Below are positions 28,863-38,123 of a DNA stretch of 64,000 nucleotides, piece by piece (positions within the stretch are counted from its first letter, which is position 1; every line of letters starts with the position of its first letter). The DNA is taken from positions 20,931 through 84,930 of the forward strand of contig JAJZVA010000012.1 of assembly GCA_021845905.1 (NCBI GenBank), given 5' to 3'. Source of the DNA: Pseudomonadota bacterium. GTDB taxonomy: Bacteria; Pseudomonadota; Alphaproteobacteria; Micavibrionales; UBA2020. The notes below the pieces were generated by a model that searched no databases, was not told the DNA's origin, and saw only the letters and a list, made by a program, of their open reading frames with translations. A program made the position numbers and the translations under genes.

Positions 28863-30638
28863 TCAGTTTGCCTGTCTTCTCAGAAAAGCCGGAATGTCCA
28901 GCTCGTCATCCGCCTGCTTGCCGCCTTCCTCGACGGAAAGGCTCGGCGCCGCTTCGCGTTGCGGCGCGGCGGGTGTTTTGCCTTCCGGGCGCTGCATGGT
29001 GAAGCGTTCAAAAATGGAGGGTGACTTTTTCACCGGCTTTTCAGCCGCCATCGGTGCGCGGGGCTGGGCCGGAGCGGCGGTTTCAGCGAACAGATCACCG
29101 GAGGAAGCCGCATGCGCGGCGCGCGGATCGACCGGTTTGGGCGGAATGAAGCTGTTGCCATGACGTACCGCGCGCGGAGAGTTGGGCGATTGAGCCCCTC
29201 CTGACGGAGAATGGCGCTGGATGGTTTGCGTCTGCGACGGTTTCGTCCACGTGTCTTCAATGCTGACGTCTGCTTCATCCAGCTTTCGGGCCGTGGCGGC
29301 GGGCGCGTAAGCCGTTGCGGCGGCATGGCCCATTTGCATTTGCGGCTGTGCCGGAGCGGACGGCTGTTGCGGCGCTTGGGCATAAGCCGGTTGCGTTGCG
29401 CGGGCTGTGGGCTGGCCTTGCATCGGTGCTGTTTGCGGCAGGATGGCGGCGGGAATGGCGTTGCCGAAGTCCTGACGCTGTGCCGAACCAAAGTCCTGAC
29501 GCTGCGCCGTCATGGAAGCCCTGTCGTAGCCGCCGGACTGTCCGTCATAGGCTTGTCTGGACATCACAGGCGCGCTGACCGGGGGAATGCCGCCCATGGA
29601 AAGGCCGTTGGGGCGGCGGACCTGTTCTGCGCCGGCCGTGCCGAGGTTGAGCGGGCGCGCTTTCTGCCCTGCTTCGACTTCAATACCGGTGGCGACGACG
29701 GAAACACGCATCGTGCCTTCAAGAGCCTCGTCGAAGGTCGAGCCGAAGATGATGTTGGCATCCGGATCGACTTCGTCACGGATACGGTTCGCGGCTTCGT
29801 CGACTTCGAACAGGGTCATGTCGAGGCCGCCGGTGATGTTGATCAGCACGCCGCGCGCGCCCTTCATCGAGATATCGTCGAGCAACGGGTTGGAAATGGC
29901 CGCTTCAGCTGCTTCGACAGCGCGGCGCTCGCCGGATGCTTCGCCCGTGCCCATCATCGCCTTGCCCATTTCAGCCATGACGGCGCGAATATCGGCGAAG
30001 TCGAGGTTGATGAGGCCCGGCATGACCATCAGGTCGGTGACGCCGCGGACGCCGGACTGAAGGACTTCGTCCGCCATGCGGAACGCGTCGGAGAAAGTGG
30101 TTTTTTCATTTGCGATACGGAAAAGGTTTTGATTCGGGATAATGATCAGCGTATCAACGTGCTTTTGCAGTTCGGCGATGCCATTCTCCGCCAGCTTCAT
30201 GCGGTGCGAGCCTTCGAAGTGGAAAGGCTTGGTGACGACGCCGATCGTCAGAATGCCGGCCTCGCGTGCCGCCTGCGCGATAACCGGAGCTGCGCCTGTG
30301 CCCGTGCCGCCGCCCATGCCCGCTGTGACGAAGACCATGTTGGAGCCTTCGAGAATGCTGAGGATTTCCTCAATGCTTTCTTCCGCCGCCGCGCGGCCGA
30401 CTTCGGGGTTCGCGCCCGCGCCGAGGCCGCGGGTCACGTTGACGCCGAGCTGGATCTTGTGGGTGGAGCTGTTGCCTTCGAGCGCCTGGGCGTCCGTGTT
30501 GCAAACGAGAAACTCGCAACCTTCGAGGTGCGAGTTGATCATGTTGTTGACGGCGTTGCCGCCGGCGCCGCCGACGCCCACGACCGTGATACGGGGCTTG
30601 AGACGGTTATTCTGGTTCTGCATTCTGATGTTGATCAT
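28863..30638 (-). CDS. ftsZ: Cell division protein FtsZ (long-linker form)
   Basis: 591 residues from the ATG at 30638 (AAGGAAC upstream; the frame stays open further up but has no better start). Tubulin-like GTPase forming the Z-ring. Visible: [11 protein letters not shown], the tubulin signature GGGTGTG at 109-115, T7 loop region [11 protein letters not shown], then about 250 residues of Gln/Pro/Ala-rich linker, and the conserved C-terminal peptide [13 protein letters not shown] that binds FtsA. The linker holds a tandem [15 protein letters not shown] repeat. The 184 bp gap to ftsA has an inverted repeat (ATGCA-N6-TGCAT) and probably a promoter I could not pin down. Confidence 0.97.
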   Translation of the reverse strand: MINIRMQNQNNRLKPRITVVGVGGAGGNAVNNMINSHLEGCEFLVCNTDAQALEGNSSTHKIQLGVNVTRGLGAGANPEVGRAAAEESIEEILSILEGSNMVFVTAGMGGGTGTGAAPVIAQAAREAGILTIGVVTKPFHFEGSHRMKLAENGIAELQKHVDTLIIIPNQNLFRIANEKTTFSDAFRMADEVLQSGVRGVTDLMVMPGLINLDFADIRAVMAEMGKAMMGTGEASGERRAVEAAEAAISNPLLDDISMKGARGVLINITGGLDMTLFEVDEAANRIRDEVDPDANIIFGSTFDEALEGTMRVSVVATGIEVEAGQKARPLNLGTAGAEQVRRPNGLSMGGIPPVSAPVMSRQAYDGQSGGYDRASMTAQRQDFGSAQRQDFGNAIPAAILPQTAPMQGQPTARATQPAYAQAPQQPSAPAQPQMQMGHAAATAYAPAATARKLDEADVSIEDTWTKPSQTQTIQRHSPSGGAQSPNSPRAVRHGNSFIPPKPVDPRAAHAASSGDLFAETAAPAQPRAPMAAEKPVKKSPSIFERFTMQRPEGKTPAAPQREAAPSLSVEEGGKQADDELDIPAFLRRQAN

Positions 30639-30822
30639 TTTTTGTTCCTTCGCTGTCGGTGGTAACGTTGATCTTACTGATTTCCGTGTCCGTATTCCAG
30701 AGTCTTCATGCATCTAAGTGCATTTTTTTGTTACTTTTTTTGCGAAAGGCAGATCAGAAAAGAATCGCGCGCAACATCCTGATTTCCGCTTTTTCGATGG
30801 AAAAATAAACAGACTGAATCGT

Positions 30823-32175
30823 TTACCAGTTCTCCTTCAACCAGTGTGTCACCTTTTGCAGCATCGGGCTGTTCAAAGGCCCGGGCAGATTGAAAGTGCG
30901 TCCCGATGCGACAGAAGGGATTTCATCCGCGTGTTCGGCGGCGTAAGCGAGGAGTCCGACCGTGGTCGAGAAGGCCGGCCCTCCCGTTGCTTCTGCAAGT
31001 CCCTTGATGCTCCGGGGTTTGCCCAGGCGTATTTTCTTGTCGAGGATGAGCTGGCCGATATCGCAGAGGCCGGGCAGTTGCGAGGCGCCGCCGGTAAGAA
31101 TGGCGCGGCGTCCGGCGATCTGGCTGATGCCGCTGTCGACGAGCTTGGCGCGGACCAGTTCGAAGGTTTCCTCGATGCGCGGCTGAATGATGCTGGTGAT
31201 GAAGGAGCGCGGCACATAGTTGGGTTGGTCGTGTTCTTCCTCGCCCATCGGCGGCACGTCGATCATTTCGCCGTTGTCTATGCCTGTGGCGTGGGCGTTG
31301 CCGTATAAGGTCTTGATGCGTTCCGCGTCGGCGACCGAGGTGAGCAGGCCGCGCGCGAGGTCGTTGGTGACGTGAATGCCGCCGACGGGAATGGCAGCGC
31401 TGTAAACCACCTTGCCTTCGAAGAAAACGGCGATGGAGGTCGTACCGCCGCCGATGTCAATGACCGTACAGCCAAGTTGCAGTTCGTCGCCGACTGAAGA
31501 GGCAAGGCCCGAGGCGTAAGGCGTCGAGCAGAAGCCGTCGATTTCAAGGTTGTTCTGCGCCGCCACGGCGGAGAGGTGGCGCAAGGCCGGCGCAAGCCCG
31601 GTGATGGCGGTGATGTTGACGCCGAGCGTCTGCCCGATCATGCCGCGCGGCTCGCGGATGCCGCGGGTGCTGTCGATGCTGTAGCCCGCGGGAATGACGT
31701 GGATCAGTTCCTCCTTGCCGGGAACGACGACGCTGCGGCTGTGCGAGAGGGCGTTCTTGACGTCTTTTTCGGCGACTTCATGGCCGGAGATTCTGACATC
31801 GACGGACAGCGGATGCGGCAGCGTGTGCATGCCCGGCACGTTGATGAAGACCGATTTGATCGGCCTGTCCTGCAATTTGCTCCGCGCCATCAGCTCCGCC
31901 GCCTCCACGGCGTGCGCGACGGCCGTTTCCGCCGCGCGCAGGTCGATGATCGTGCCGGACTTCACGCCCTTCGAGGCCTGATGGCCGATGCCGATGACTT
32001 CTATGTTCGCGGCGCGTCCCGCGCCTAGTATATTTTGAGCCGCCCTTCCGGCGGCGGGGCTTTTCACCTCAGCGATGAAACAGCATATTTTGCTCGATCC
32101 GATGTCCAGCGCGGCGATGATGCTGCTTTCGGCGCGGGGTTCTTTTTTTTGTATCGGCATTTTTTTGTCTTTCAT
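30823..32175 (-). CDS. ftsA: Cell division protein FtsA
   Basis: 450 residues. Actin-like ATPase that tethers FtsZ to the membrane. Visible: phosphate 1 motif AALDIGSSKICCFIAEV, phosphate 2 region VIDIGGGTTSIAVFFEG, adenosine motif ILTGGASQLPGL, and a C-terminal amphipathic tail (MLQKVTHWLKENW) for membrane binding. The start at 32175 is preferred because AAGGGA lies 7 bp upstream; an ATG five codons later has no site. Follows ftsQ by 15 bp. Confidence 0.96.
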   Translation of the reverse strand: MKDKKMPIQKKEPRAESSIIAALDIGSSKICCFIAEVKSPAAGRAAQNILGAGRAANIEVIGIGHQASKGVKSGTIIDLRAAETAVAHAVEAAELMARSKLQDRPIKSVFINVPGMHTLPHPLSVDVRISGHEVAEKDVKNALSHSRSVVVPGKEELIHVIPAGYSIDSTRGIREPRGMIGQTLGVNITAITGLAPALRHLSAVAAQNNLEIDGFCSTPYASGLASSVGDELQLGCTVIDIGGGTTSIAVFFEGKVVYSAAIPVGGIHVTNDLARGLLTSVADAERIKTLYGNAHATGIDNGEMIDVPPMGEEEHDQPNYVPRSFITSIIQPRIEETFELVRAKLVDSGISQIAGRRAILTGGASQLPGLCDIGQLILDKKIRLGKPRSIKGLAEATGGPAFSTTVGLLAYAAEHADEIPSVASGRTFNLPGPLNSPMLQKVTHWLKENW

Positions 32176-32190
32176 CGTCTTCCCTTTGGT

Positions 32191-33042
32191 TTATATGCTG
32201 GTTTTTGTTTTATCGTCGGTCAGCGGCGTGACCATGATTTTTCGCGGCTGGCGCATGTCTATGCTCGCAATGCTGCGCCCGAGAATATTTTTCCGTTTCT
32301 GCATCTGAGCAAGGCGGCTCAAGGCCAGCTCCATGTCCTGTTCCGGAAGCTTGACGGTGATGTCGTTTTTCAGGCGCAGGTTCCAGCGCCGGTCGCCGAT
32401 GCGTACCGCGGCGACGAGCTGGCTTGCGATCCCCGGCACGGCGTTCAGCGTGGTCAGCAGTTCGGCAACGCTGGTTTCCGCGCCTTTGCCGACGACCAGC
32501 GGCAGGTTTTGCCATTTTTCGAGATTGTCGGTTTTGAGGACGATGCCGTCCTTGTTGATCAGCGAGATCGTTCCGTCATGCTGCCAGAGAGCAACGGGCG
32601 TGCGTTCCTGCAACGCGACGACGATCGTGTCGGGCAGGCGGCGCGAGACGATCGCGCTCTTGATCCAGGAAACGCCGAGAAGAGATTGTTCCGCCGCGGC
32701 GATATTGACGGCAAAGAGCGGCATGCCCGCCTTGACGCCGAGGCTGGCGAGTAGCGTCGCGTTCGGCGTGTTGCGGTGTCCCGTGACGACGATGTCCCTG
32801 ACGACAAAGCCTGCGTGTGCCGAGCGCGCCAGCGCCCCGGCGACAAGCCATTTTTCGCCTTTTTGCAAGGCGTGGGCGTGCCATATCTCAAACGCGCCGC
32901 CGCCGACAAGCCCTGCAAGCGCCGTCAGCAAGGCATATTTGCGTGCCTGCAACAGCCACCGCCGCGCATTGCGCCGCGCCTGCGAGCCCTTTTTCTTTTT
33001 AAAAAGCCTCAACTCCCAAACCCCATCTGTAGCCGGACGCAT
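32191..33042 (-). CDS. ftsQ: Cell division protein FtsQ
   Basis: 283 residues. Basic cytoplasmic N-terminus, one membrane helix at about 36-55 (YALLTALAGLVGGGAFEIW), then a POTRA domain (VRDIVVTGHRNTPNATLLASLGVKAGMPLFAVN) and the beta domain (WIKSAIVSRRLPDTIVVALQERTPVALW). It recruits the later divisome proteins. Order ddl-ftsQ-ftsA-ftsZ is conserved. Starts 30 bp after ddl. Confidence 0.94.
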   Translation of the reverse strand: MRPATDGVWELRLFKKKKGSQARRNARRWLLQARKYALLTALAGLVGGGAFEIWHAHALQKGEKWLVAGALARSAHAGFVVRDIVVTGHRNTPNATLLASLGVKAGMPLFAVNIAAAEQSLLGVSWIKSAIVSRRLPDTIVVALQERTPVALWQHDGTISLINKDGIVLKTDNLEKWQNLPLVVGKGAETSVAELLTTLNAVPGIASQLVAAVRIGDRRWNLRLKNDITVKLPEQDMELALSRLAQMQKRKNILGRSIASIDMRQPRKIMVTPLTDDKTKTSI

Positions 33043-33072
33043 ATCTCGCGTCCTTATTGGCTGCGGTCCTTT

Positions 33073-34011
33073 TTAAGTGTGGACGCTGGCGTTTTCCACC
33101 AGCCACGCAACCAGTTCCCCAAAGCTCATCCCCATATGAGCCGCCTGTTCGGGCACCAACGACGTCGGCGTCATCCCAGGCTGTGTATTCGTCTCCAAAT
33201 AGTACAGGCCGGAGAGACCCGGCTCATTGTCATTATACCTGAAATCAGAGCGCGTGACACCCGTGCATCCTAATTTTTCGTGTGCAAAGGCGGCGAGGCG
33301 CATCGTCTCGTTGAAAACGTCCGGATTGATCGGCGCGGGAAGCACGTGGTTGGAGCCGCCCGCGGCGTATTTCGCGTCGTAATCGTAAAAAGAAGAATGA
33401 TTGGATATGATTTCCGTAACGGTCAGAGCGCGGGCTTTTTCTCCGCGCGCGCCGACCACGGCGACAGAGAGTTCCTTGCCGGGGATATATTGTTCGACCA
33501 GCGCGTAAGGCCCGTAAGGCCAGCTATCAAGACCCGCGGGCGGCTTGTTGTCGCCTTCTTTTATAATGTAGACGCCGACGCTCGAGCCTTCGTTGTTGGG
33601 CTTGACGACATAGGGCGGTTTGAACGGGATATGGCCTTTGCGCAGGTCGTCGATGTGGATGAGTTGCCCTTCGGGGCACGGCATGCCCATGGGCTTTAAA
33701 ACTTCGATGGCTTTTTGCTTGTCCATGGCGAGAGCGGAGGCCAGCGGCGCGGAATGCGTGTAAGGGATATTGAGAATTTCCAAAACGCCCTGAATGCAAC
33801 CATCTTCGCCGCCACGCCCATGCAGGGCATTGAAGGCGACGTCGGGTTTTGGCGTCAGTTGCGTGGTGAGATCTTTCAGGTCGCGTTTGACGTCGATTTC
33901 CCGAACATTATAGCCTTTCTCGCGCAAAGCTTTCGCGCAGGCCCTGCCGCTGGTGAGGGAGACTTCGCGTTCGCTCGACCACCCTCCCATCAATACGGCT
34001 ACTGTTTTCAT
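33073..34011 (-). CDS. ddl: D-alanine--D-alanine ligase
   Basis: 312 residues from the ATG at 34011, one base after the murB stop. Joins two D-alanines with ATP for the pentapeptide. Visible: KTVAVLMGGWSSEREVSLTSG at the N-terminus, ATP-grasp segments (PYVVKPNNEGSSVGVYII, ALVEQYIPGKELSVAVVG) and the metal-binding end YLETNTQPGMTPTSLVPEQAAHMG. Typical length. Translationally coupled to murB. Confidence 0.96.
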   Translation of the reverse strand: MKTVAVLMGGWSSEREVSLTSGRACAKALREKGYNVREIDVKRDLKDLTTQLTPKPDVAFNALHGRGGEDGCIQGVLEILNIPYTHSAPLASALAMDKQKAIEVLKPMGMPCPEGQLIHIDDLRKGHIPFKPPYVVKPNNEGSSVGVYIIKEGDNKPPAGLDSWPYGPYALVEQYIPGKELSVAVVGARGEKARALTVTEIISNHSSFYDYDAKYAAGGSNHVLPAPINPDVFNETMRLAAFAHEKLGCTGVTRSDFRYNDNEPGLSGLYYLETNTQPGMTPTSLVPEQAAHMGMSFGELVAWLVENASVHT

Positions 34012-34012
34012 G

Positions 34013-34993
34013 TCAGGAATTTTCCTTTTGCGCCAGCGCGGCGATATCGACATCTTGCGCCAATGGCACGCCGATGCGCCTGATTTCCCATCGTAGCATA
34101 ACACCGCTGTGCGCGTAAACTTTTTCGCGCACTTCTTCTCCGAGCCGCTCAAGATCGGCCGCCGTCGCGCCGCCGGTGTTGATCATGAAGTTGGCGTGCA
34201 TCTCCGACATTTGCGCGCCGCCGATTTTGAGTCCGCGGCAACCCGCGGCGTCGATCAGCTGCCAGGCCTTGCCGTAGTCTTTTTGATCTGCGCCTTCCGG
34301 CGCGGGGGGGTTTGCAAAAGTCGAGCCGCCGGTTTTGGAGCGGATGGGTTGGCTTTCGGCGCGCTTTGTCTTGATTTCGTCGATTTTCGCGGTGATCGCG
34401 TCCGGATCGCCCGCTTCGCCCTGCAACGTCGCGCCGAGGAAGATCACGTCGTCGGAAAGGCTATTGTGGCGGTAGGTCATGTCCATCTCCGCCGCCGTTA
34501 TGGTTTTGACCGTGCCGTCGCGGAAGAGCACGTCTGCCGACACCAGAACGTCTTTCGTCTCGCGCCCGTAAGATCCGGCGTTCATGCGCAATGCGCCGCC
34601 GATGGTGCCGGGAATGCCGCTGAGAAATTCCAGCCCCGCGATCGACGCGCGTGCCGCCGTCAGCGCGACGTTCATGTCGAGTGCCGCCGCGCCTGCGGTG
34701 ATTTTCGCGTCCTCGGCCTTGATCTCGGCGAAATCGCGGCCGAGGCGGATGACGACGCCGGGAATGCCGCCGTCGCGGATGATCAGGTTCGAGGCGACGC
34801 CGATGATAGTGATCGGCACGTCGCGGGGGCAGTTTTTAACGAAGTCGATCAAATCCTGTTTATCGGCGGGCTTGAACAGAACTTCCGCGGGGCCGCCGAC
34901 CCCGAACCAGGTCTGTTGCCCGAGCGGGGCGTCATAGGTCAGTCGTCCGCGGACGCTGGGGATTTTATCTGCGGGAAGTTTGGGAAGAGGCAT
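34013..34993 (-). CDS. murB: UDP-N-acetylenolpyruvoylglucosamine reductase
   Basis: 326 residues from the ATG at 34993, 5 bp after the murC stop. FAD enzyme making UDP-MurNAc. Visible: TWFGVGGPAEVLF, FAD-binding IIGVASNLIIRDGGIPGVVIRLG, the catalytic LSGIPGTIGGALRMNAGSYGRE, and the active-site region GSTFANPP plus the C-terminal HANFMINTGGATAADL. Upstream frame extension is rejected because it overlaps murC without a start signal. Confidence 0.96.
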   Translation of the reverse strand: MPLPKLPADKIPSVRGRLTYDAPLGQQTWFGVGGPAEVLFKPADKQDLIDFVKNCPRDVPITIIGVASNLIIRDGGIPGVVIRLGRDFAEIKAEDAKITAGAAALDMNVALTAARASIAGLEFLSGIPGTIGGALRMNAGSYGRETKDVLVSADVLFRDGTVKTITAAEMDMTYRHNSLSDDVIFLGATLQGEAGDPDAITAKIDEIKTKRAESQPIRSKTGGSTFANPPAPEGADQKDYGKAWQLIDAAGCRGLKIGGAQMSEMHANFMINTGGATAADLERLGEEVREKVYAHSGVMLRWEIRRIGVPLAQDVDIAALAQKENS

Positions 34994-34998
34994 GATAT

Positions 34999-36474
34999 TC
35001 AATCGCCGTTGGCGGTTTTGGGCGCGCTTCCGGCAAGCTGTTCGAGTTCCTTGGGCAAGGCCTGCGCCCACTGGGTGATGTTGCCTGCGCCAAGACAGAT
35101 GACGAAATCTCCCGGTTTGGCGATCTTGTGGACCAGTGGGGCGAGCGCCTGCGGGTTTTCCAGCGCATGGACTTTGTCCTTGCCGTTCTTGCGGATGCCG
35201 CTGACCAAAGCCTCTTTGTTGACGCCGCTGATCGGGTCTTCTCCGGCGGCGTAGACGTCCGCGATGATCACTTCGTCCGCGTCGGCGAAGCAGCCGCAGA
35301 ACCTTTCAAATAATGAGGCAAGGCGCGTGTAGCGGTGCGGTTGCATGACGGCGATGACGCGACCCTGTCCTTCTTTTGCGCTTTTGCCGCTGGCGGCGTC
35401 GCGCGCGGCTTTGAGCGTCGCCGCGATTTCCGCCGGATGGTGGCCGTAATCGTCGATGATGGTGACGCCGCCCACGATGCCCGTGGTGGTGAAACGGCGG
35501 CGCACGCCAGAGAACTGCGCCAGCGCAGCGACGATTTTTCCGGGTTCGATCCCCAGCTCGTGGCCGACGGCGAAGCTGGTCAGCGCGTTAAGCACGTTGT
35601 GCGGCCCGAACATCGGCAATTTTACGCCTTCGACCGCTTTTTTGAAATGCGTCATGTGCGGGCTGAACGCTATGTCGAAAACGAGGCCTTCGGGCGTCGT
35701 TTGCACCTTGACGGCGCGGATGTCCGCCTTTTCACTGAAACCATAGGTGATTGTCTTACGCTGGAATTGCGGCAACAGCTCCGCCACGACCGGATGATCG
35801 ATGCAGGCGACGACGAAGCCGTAAAACGGCAGGTTGTGCGCGTAGGCAACGAAAGCTTCCTTCAGTTTTTCGAAAGTCTTGTAATAGTCGAGATGTTCCG
35901 GATCGATATTGGTGATGATCGAGGCGATCGAGGGCAGGTGGGCGAAAGTGCCGTCGCTTTCATCCGCCTCGACCACCATCCACGGGCCCTTGCCCATGCG
36001 CGTGTTGGTGCCGTAGGCGTTGATGATTCCGCCGTTGATGACGGTCGGGTCGAGGCCGGTTTTTTCCAGCACATGGCCGATGATCGAGGTCGTCGTCGTC
36101 TTGCCGTGCGTGCCGGAGATGTTGATGCACCATTTCGAGCGCATCAGCTCGGCCAGCAACTCGACGCGCGGAATGACCGGTACTTCGTTGTGGTGCGCGG
36201 CGGTGATTTCAGGGTTCGAGGTCTTCACCGCCGTCGATTTGACGACGACCGAAGGCAGGGCGCCTGTTTCGTCGAATATGTTCCTGCCTTCATGGCCGAC
36301 CATTACGCGGACGCCGAGCGTGCGCAGGCGTTGCACGTTGGCGTTTTCGGCCTGGTCCGAGCCCTGCACTTTATAGCCGAGATTGTGCAACACTTCCGCA
36401 TAGCCGCTCATGCCGATGCCGCCGATGCCGATGATGTGGATCGTGCCGATTTGAAGAGGAAAGGTTTGGTTCAT
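34999..36474 (-). CDS. murC: UDP-N-acetylmuramate--L-alanine ligase
   Basis: 491 residues. First Mur ligase, adding L-Ala to UDP-MurNAc. Visible: IHIIGIGGIGMSGYAEVL, ATP loop SGTHGKTTTTS at about 120-130, the Mur ligase central motif VVEADESDGTF, and DDYGHHPAEI in the C-terminal domain. It is separated from murG by a plus-strand gene, so it needs its own promoter; a perfect -10 stands 32 bp upstream. Confidence 0.97.
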   Translation of the reverse strand: MNQTFPLQIGTIHIIGIGGIGMSGYAEVLHNLGYKVQGSDQAENANVQRLRTLGVRVMVGHEGRNIFDETGALPSVVVKSTAVKTSNPEITAAHHNEVPVIPRVELLAELMRSKWCINISGTHGKTTTTSIIGHVLEKTGLDPTVINGGIINAYGTNTRMGKGPWMVVEADESDGTFAHLPSIASIITNIDPEHLDYYKTFEKLKEAFVAYAHNLPFYGFVVACIDHPVVAELLPQFQRKTITYGFSEKADIRAVKVQTTPEGLVFDIAFSPHMTHFKKAVEGVKLPMFGPHNVLNALTSFAVGHELGIEPGKIVAALAQFSGVRRRFTTTGIVGGVTIIDDYGHHPAEIAATLKAARDAASGKSAKEGQGRVIAVMQPHRYTRLASLFERFCGCFADADEVIIADVYAAGEDPISGVNKEALVSGIRKNGKDKVHALENPQALAPLVHKIAKPGDFVICLGAGNITQWAQALPKELEQLAGSAPKTANGD

Positions 36475-36505
36475 ATATAATATGTCCTGATTGCTTGAGT
36501 GCGGA

Positions 36506-36511
36506 ATTATA
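36506..36511 (-). promoter_or_regulatory. Candidate -10 element of murC
   Basis: TATAAT on the minus strand 32 bp before the murC ATG. The -35 region at 17-18 bp (TTATGC/TTTATG) is poor. Expected functionally because the gene upstream of murC is on the other strand. Confidence 0.4.
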
Positions 36512-36543
36512 GTCCGGATATGGATATAGCATAAAGAAAAAGA

Positions 36544-36573
36544 TTGACCTGCTTTTATTTTTTCATATATAAT
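36544..36573 (+). promoter_or_regulatory. Sigma70-type promoter of the plus-strand gene inside the dcw cluster
   Basis: TTGACC (36544-36549), 18 bp, TATAAT (36568-36573). The start codon is 27 bp after the -10, leaving a leader of about 20 bases with AAAGAG before the ATG. Confidence 0.7.
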
Positions 36574-36599
36574 GGAAAAATCGTCTAATTTATAAAGAG

Positions 36600-37016
36600 A
36601 TGGCTGTGCGCGAACATAATATTTCAGGCCTCAGAAAGTTGCTTGCCTCCGGCGTTTCGCTGGCGGCGCTGTTCAATGAAGGACAGGGCGGGCGCGGCCC
36701 CGCCGGATCCGATCGCCTGAATTCCGCCCGTGCGAACAGCGAGCAGGCCGCAACCGGGCAGGCAGGCGTCTTTGTCCTGCGGCCTTATACGCTGGAAGAA
36801 AAACTGTACAGCCTCAAAAAGATGGTTCTTAAAGGAAAAATCTCCCTCGGTGCGCGCGTGACGTTCGACATGCTGAAGCACGAACTCAAGAAGCCTGAAA
36901 ATGACGGTCTGGGCGTGCGCGAGATGGTCGAACATCTGAAAGAAAAGAAACTTTTGCAAGCTTACAAGCCGCCGCAGGCGCTTTTCAGGCCCAAATCTTT
37001 AACGCCTGCCTTTTAA
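36600..37016 (+). CDS. Protein of unknown function inserted between murG and murC
   Basis: 138 residues on the strand opposite to its neighbours. The N-terminal 60 residues are Ala/Gly/Ser-rich and probably disordered. The C-terminal half is helical and basic (YTLEEKLYSLKKMVLKGKISLGARVTFDMLKHELKKPE), with the look of a small DNA- or protein-binding domain; there is no recognised motif. It has its own consensus-like promoter and its 3' end overlaps the murG 3' end by 18 bp, so antisense contact with the murG message is possible. Real expression is likely from the promoter and site; function unknown. Confidence 0.65.
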   Translation: MAVREHNISGLRKLLASGVSLAALFNEGQGGRGPAGSDRLNSARANSEQAATGQAGVFVLRPYTLEEKLYSLKKMVLKGKISLGARVTFDMLKHELKKPENDGLGVREMVEHLKEKKLLQAYKPPQALFRPKSLTPAF

Positions 37017-38123
37017 GGTTTTTTCAACAAGATCGGCGAGGTTTTTGACGGCGTCCGGCTGACCGCAGCTTTTTGCTGCTACTGCGGCGTTTTGGAGAAA
37101 ATCTGGATTTTTCATGAATTTCTCAAGTTCCGCGGCCAGACGTTGCGGCGTGAAATCCTCCTGCTGAATGATCAGGCAACCGCCCTTTTGCGCAAGCGGT
37201 TCGGCGTTGTAGGTTTGCTGGCGGTCGGCGTGGCCAGGGTAGGGCACAAAAATCGCGGGCCGCCCTGCGACGGATATTTCCGATACCGTTGATGCGCCAG
37301 AGCGCCCGATGAACAAATGGCAGGCCGCGAGCCTTTCCGGCATGTCGTTGAAAAATTCTTTTATCTCCGCCTTCACGCCGGCATCTCGGTATTTCCCAGC
37401 CGTTGCCATGGCTTCCTCGTCGCGGCATTGATGAACGACATGCAATCGTGCGCGCAAATCATCAGGCAAGAGCTTAACCGCTTGCGGAACGGTTTCGTTG
37501 AAAACGCGCGTGAGGGCGGTGCTGCCTCCGGTAATGAAGATTTCAAATGTTCCGCCAGCCGGAGGATAAGGCCTGTCGCGCACGGCGCGAATAGCGGGGC
37601 GCACGGGGTTCCCGGTCAGCATGATCTTGCTTTTGTTCCGTTCCCTGATGCCGCGCGTGTCCCGCAAAGAAGCGGCGATGGCGGCGGCTTTGTCGGCAAG
37701 GTGCAGGTTGGCTTTTCCGAGGACGGCGTTTTGTTCATGGATGAGGGTTTTGAATCCCATTTGCTGCGCCGCGAACATCGTCGGAAAAGAAGGATAGCCG
37801 CCGAAGCCGACGACGATGGCGGGCTTGTGTTTTTTCAAAAGAACCGCGGCCTGCAAAATGCCGGAAAGAATGGCGGCGACGGCCTTTATCTTATTGATGA
37901 TGCCCGGCTTGAAGGTCGCGGCGGGAATGGCGCGGATTTCGACCTTATCGCCAAGGTTCCGGAACGCTATGCCGCGCTTGTCGGTGACGATGACTGTCTT
38001 ATGCCCCCGGTCCGCTAGTTCCTCTGCCAGAGCTTCGGCGGGATAGAGGTGGCCGCCCGTTCCGCCCGCGGCCAAAAAAACAGTTTCGCCTGCGGCGCGC
38101 GTGATCGTTTCAGACGTCGTCAT
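36999..38123 (-). CDS. murG: Undecaprenyl-PP-MurNAc-pentapeptide N-acetylglucosaminyltransferase
   Basis: 374 residues from the ATG at 38123, which overlaps the ftsW end by 14 bp. Adds GlcNAc to lipid I to give lipid II. Visible: the glycine-rich loop LAAGGTGGHLYPAEALA, the second G loop VVGFGGYPSFPTMFAAQQ, HEQNAVLGKAN, ITGGSTALTRVFNE (third loop; the usual GGSQGA is altered here to GGSTAL), and the donor-binding GRSGASTVSEI. Typical length. Confidence 0.96.
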   Translation of the reverse strand: MTTSETITRAAGETVFLAAGGTGGHLYPAEALAEELADRGHKTVIVTDKRGIAFRNLGDKVEIRAIPAATFKPGIINKIKAVAAILSGILQAAVLLKKHKPAIVVGFGGYPSFPTMFAAQQMGFKTLIHEQNAVLGKANLHLADKAAAIAASLRDTRGIRERNKSKIMLTGNPVRPAIRAVRDRPYPPAGGTFEIFITGGSTALTRVFNETVPQAVKLLPDDLRARLHVVHQCRDEEAMATAGKYRDAGVKAEIKEFFNDMPERLAACHLFIGRSGASTVSEISVAGRPAIFVPYPGHADRQQTYNAEPLAQKGGCLIIQQEDFTPQRLAAELEKFMKNPDFLQNAAVAAKSCGQPDAVKNLADLVEKTLKGRR

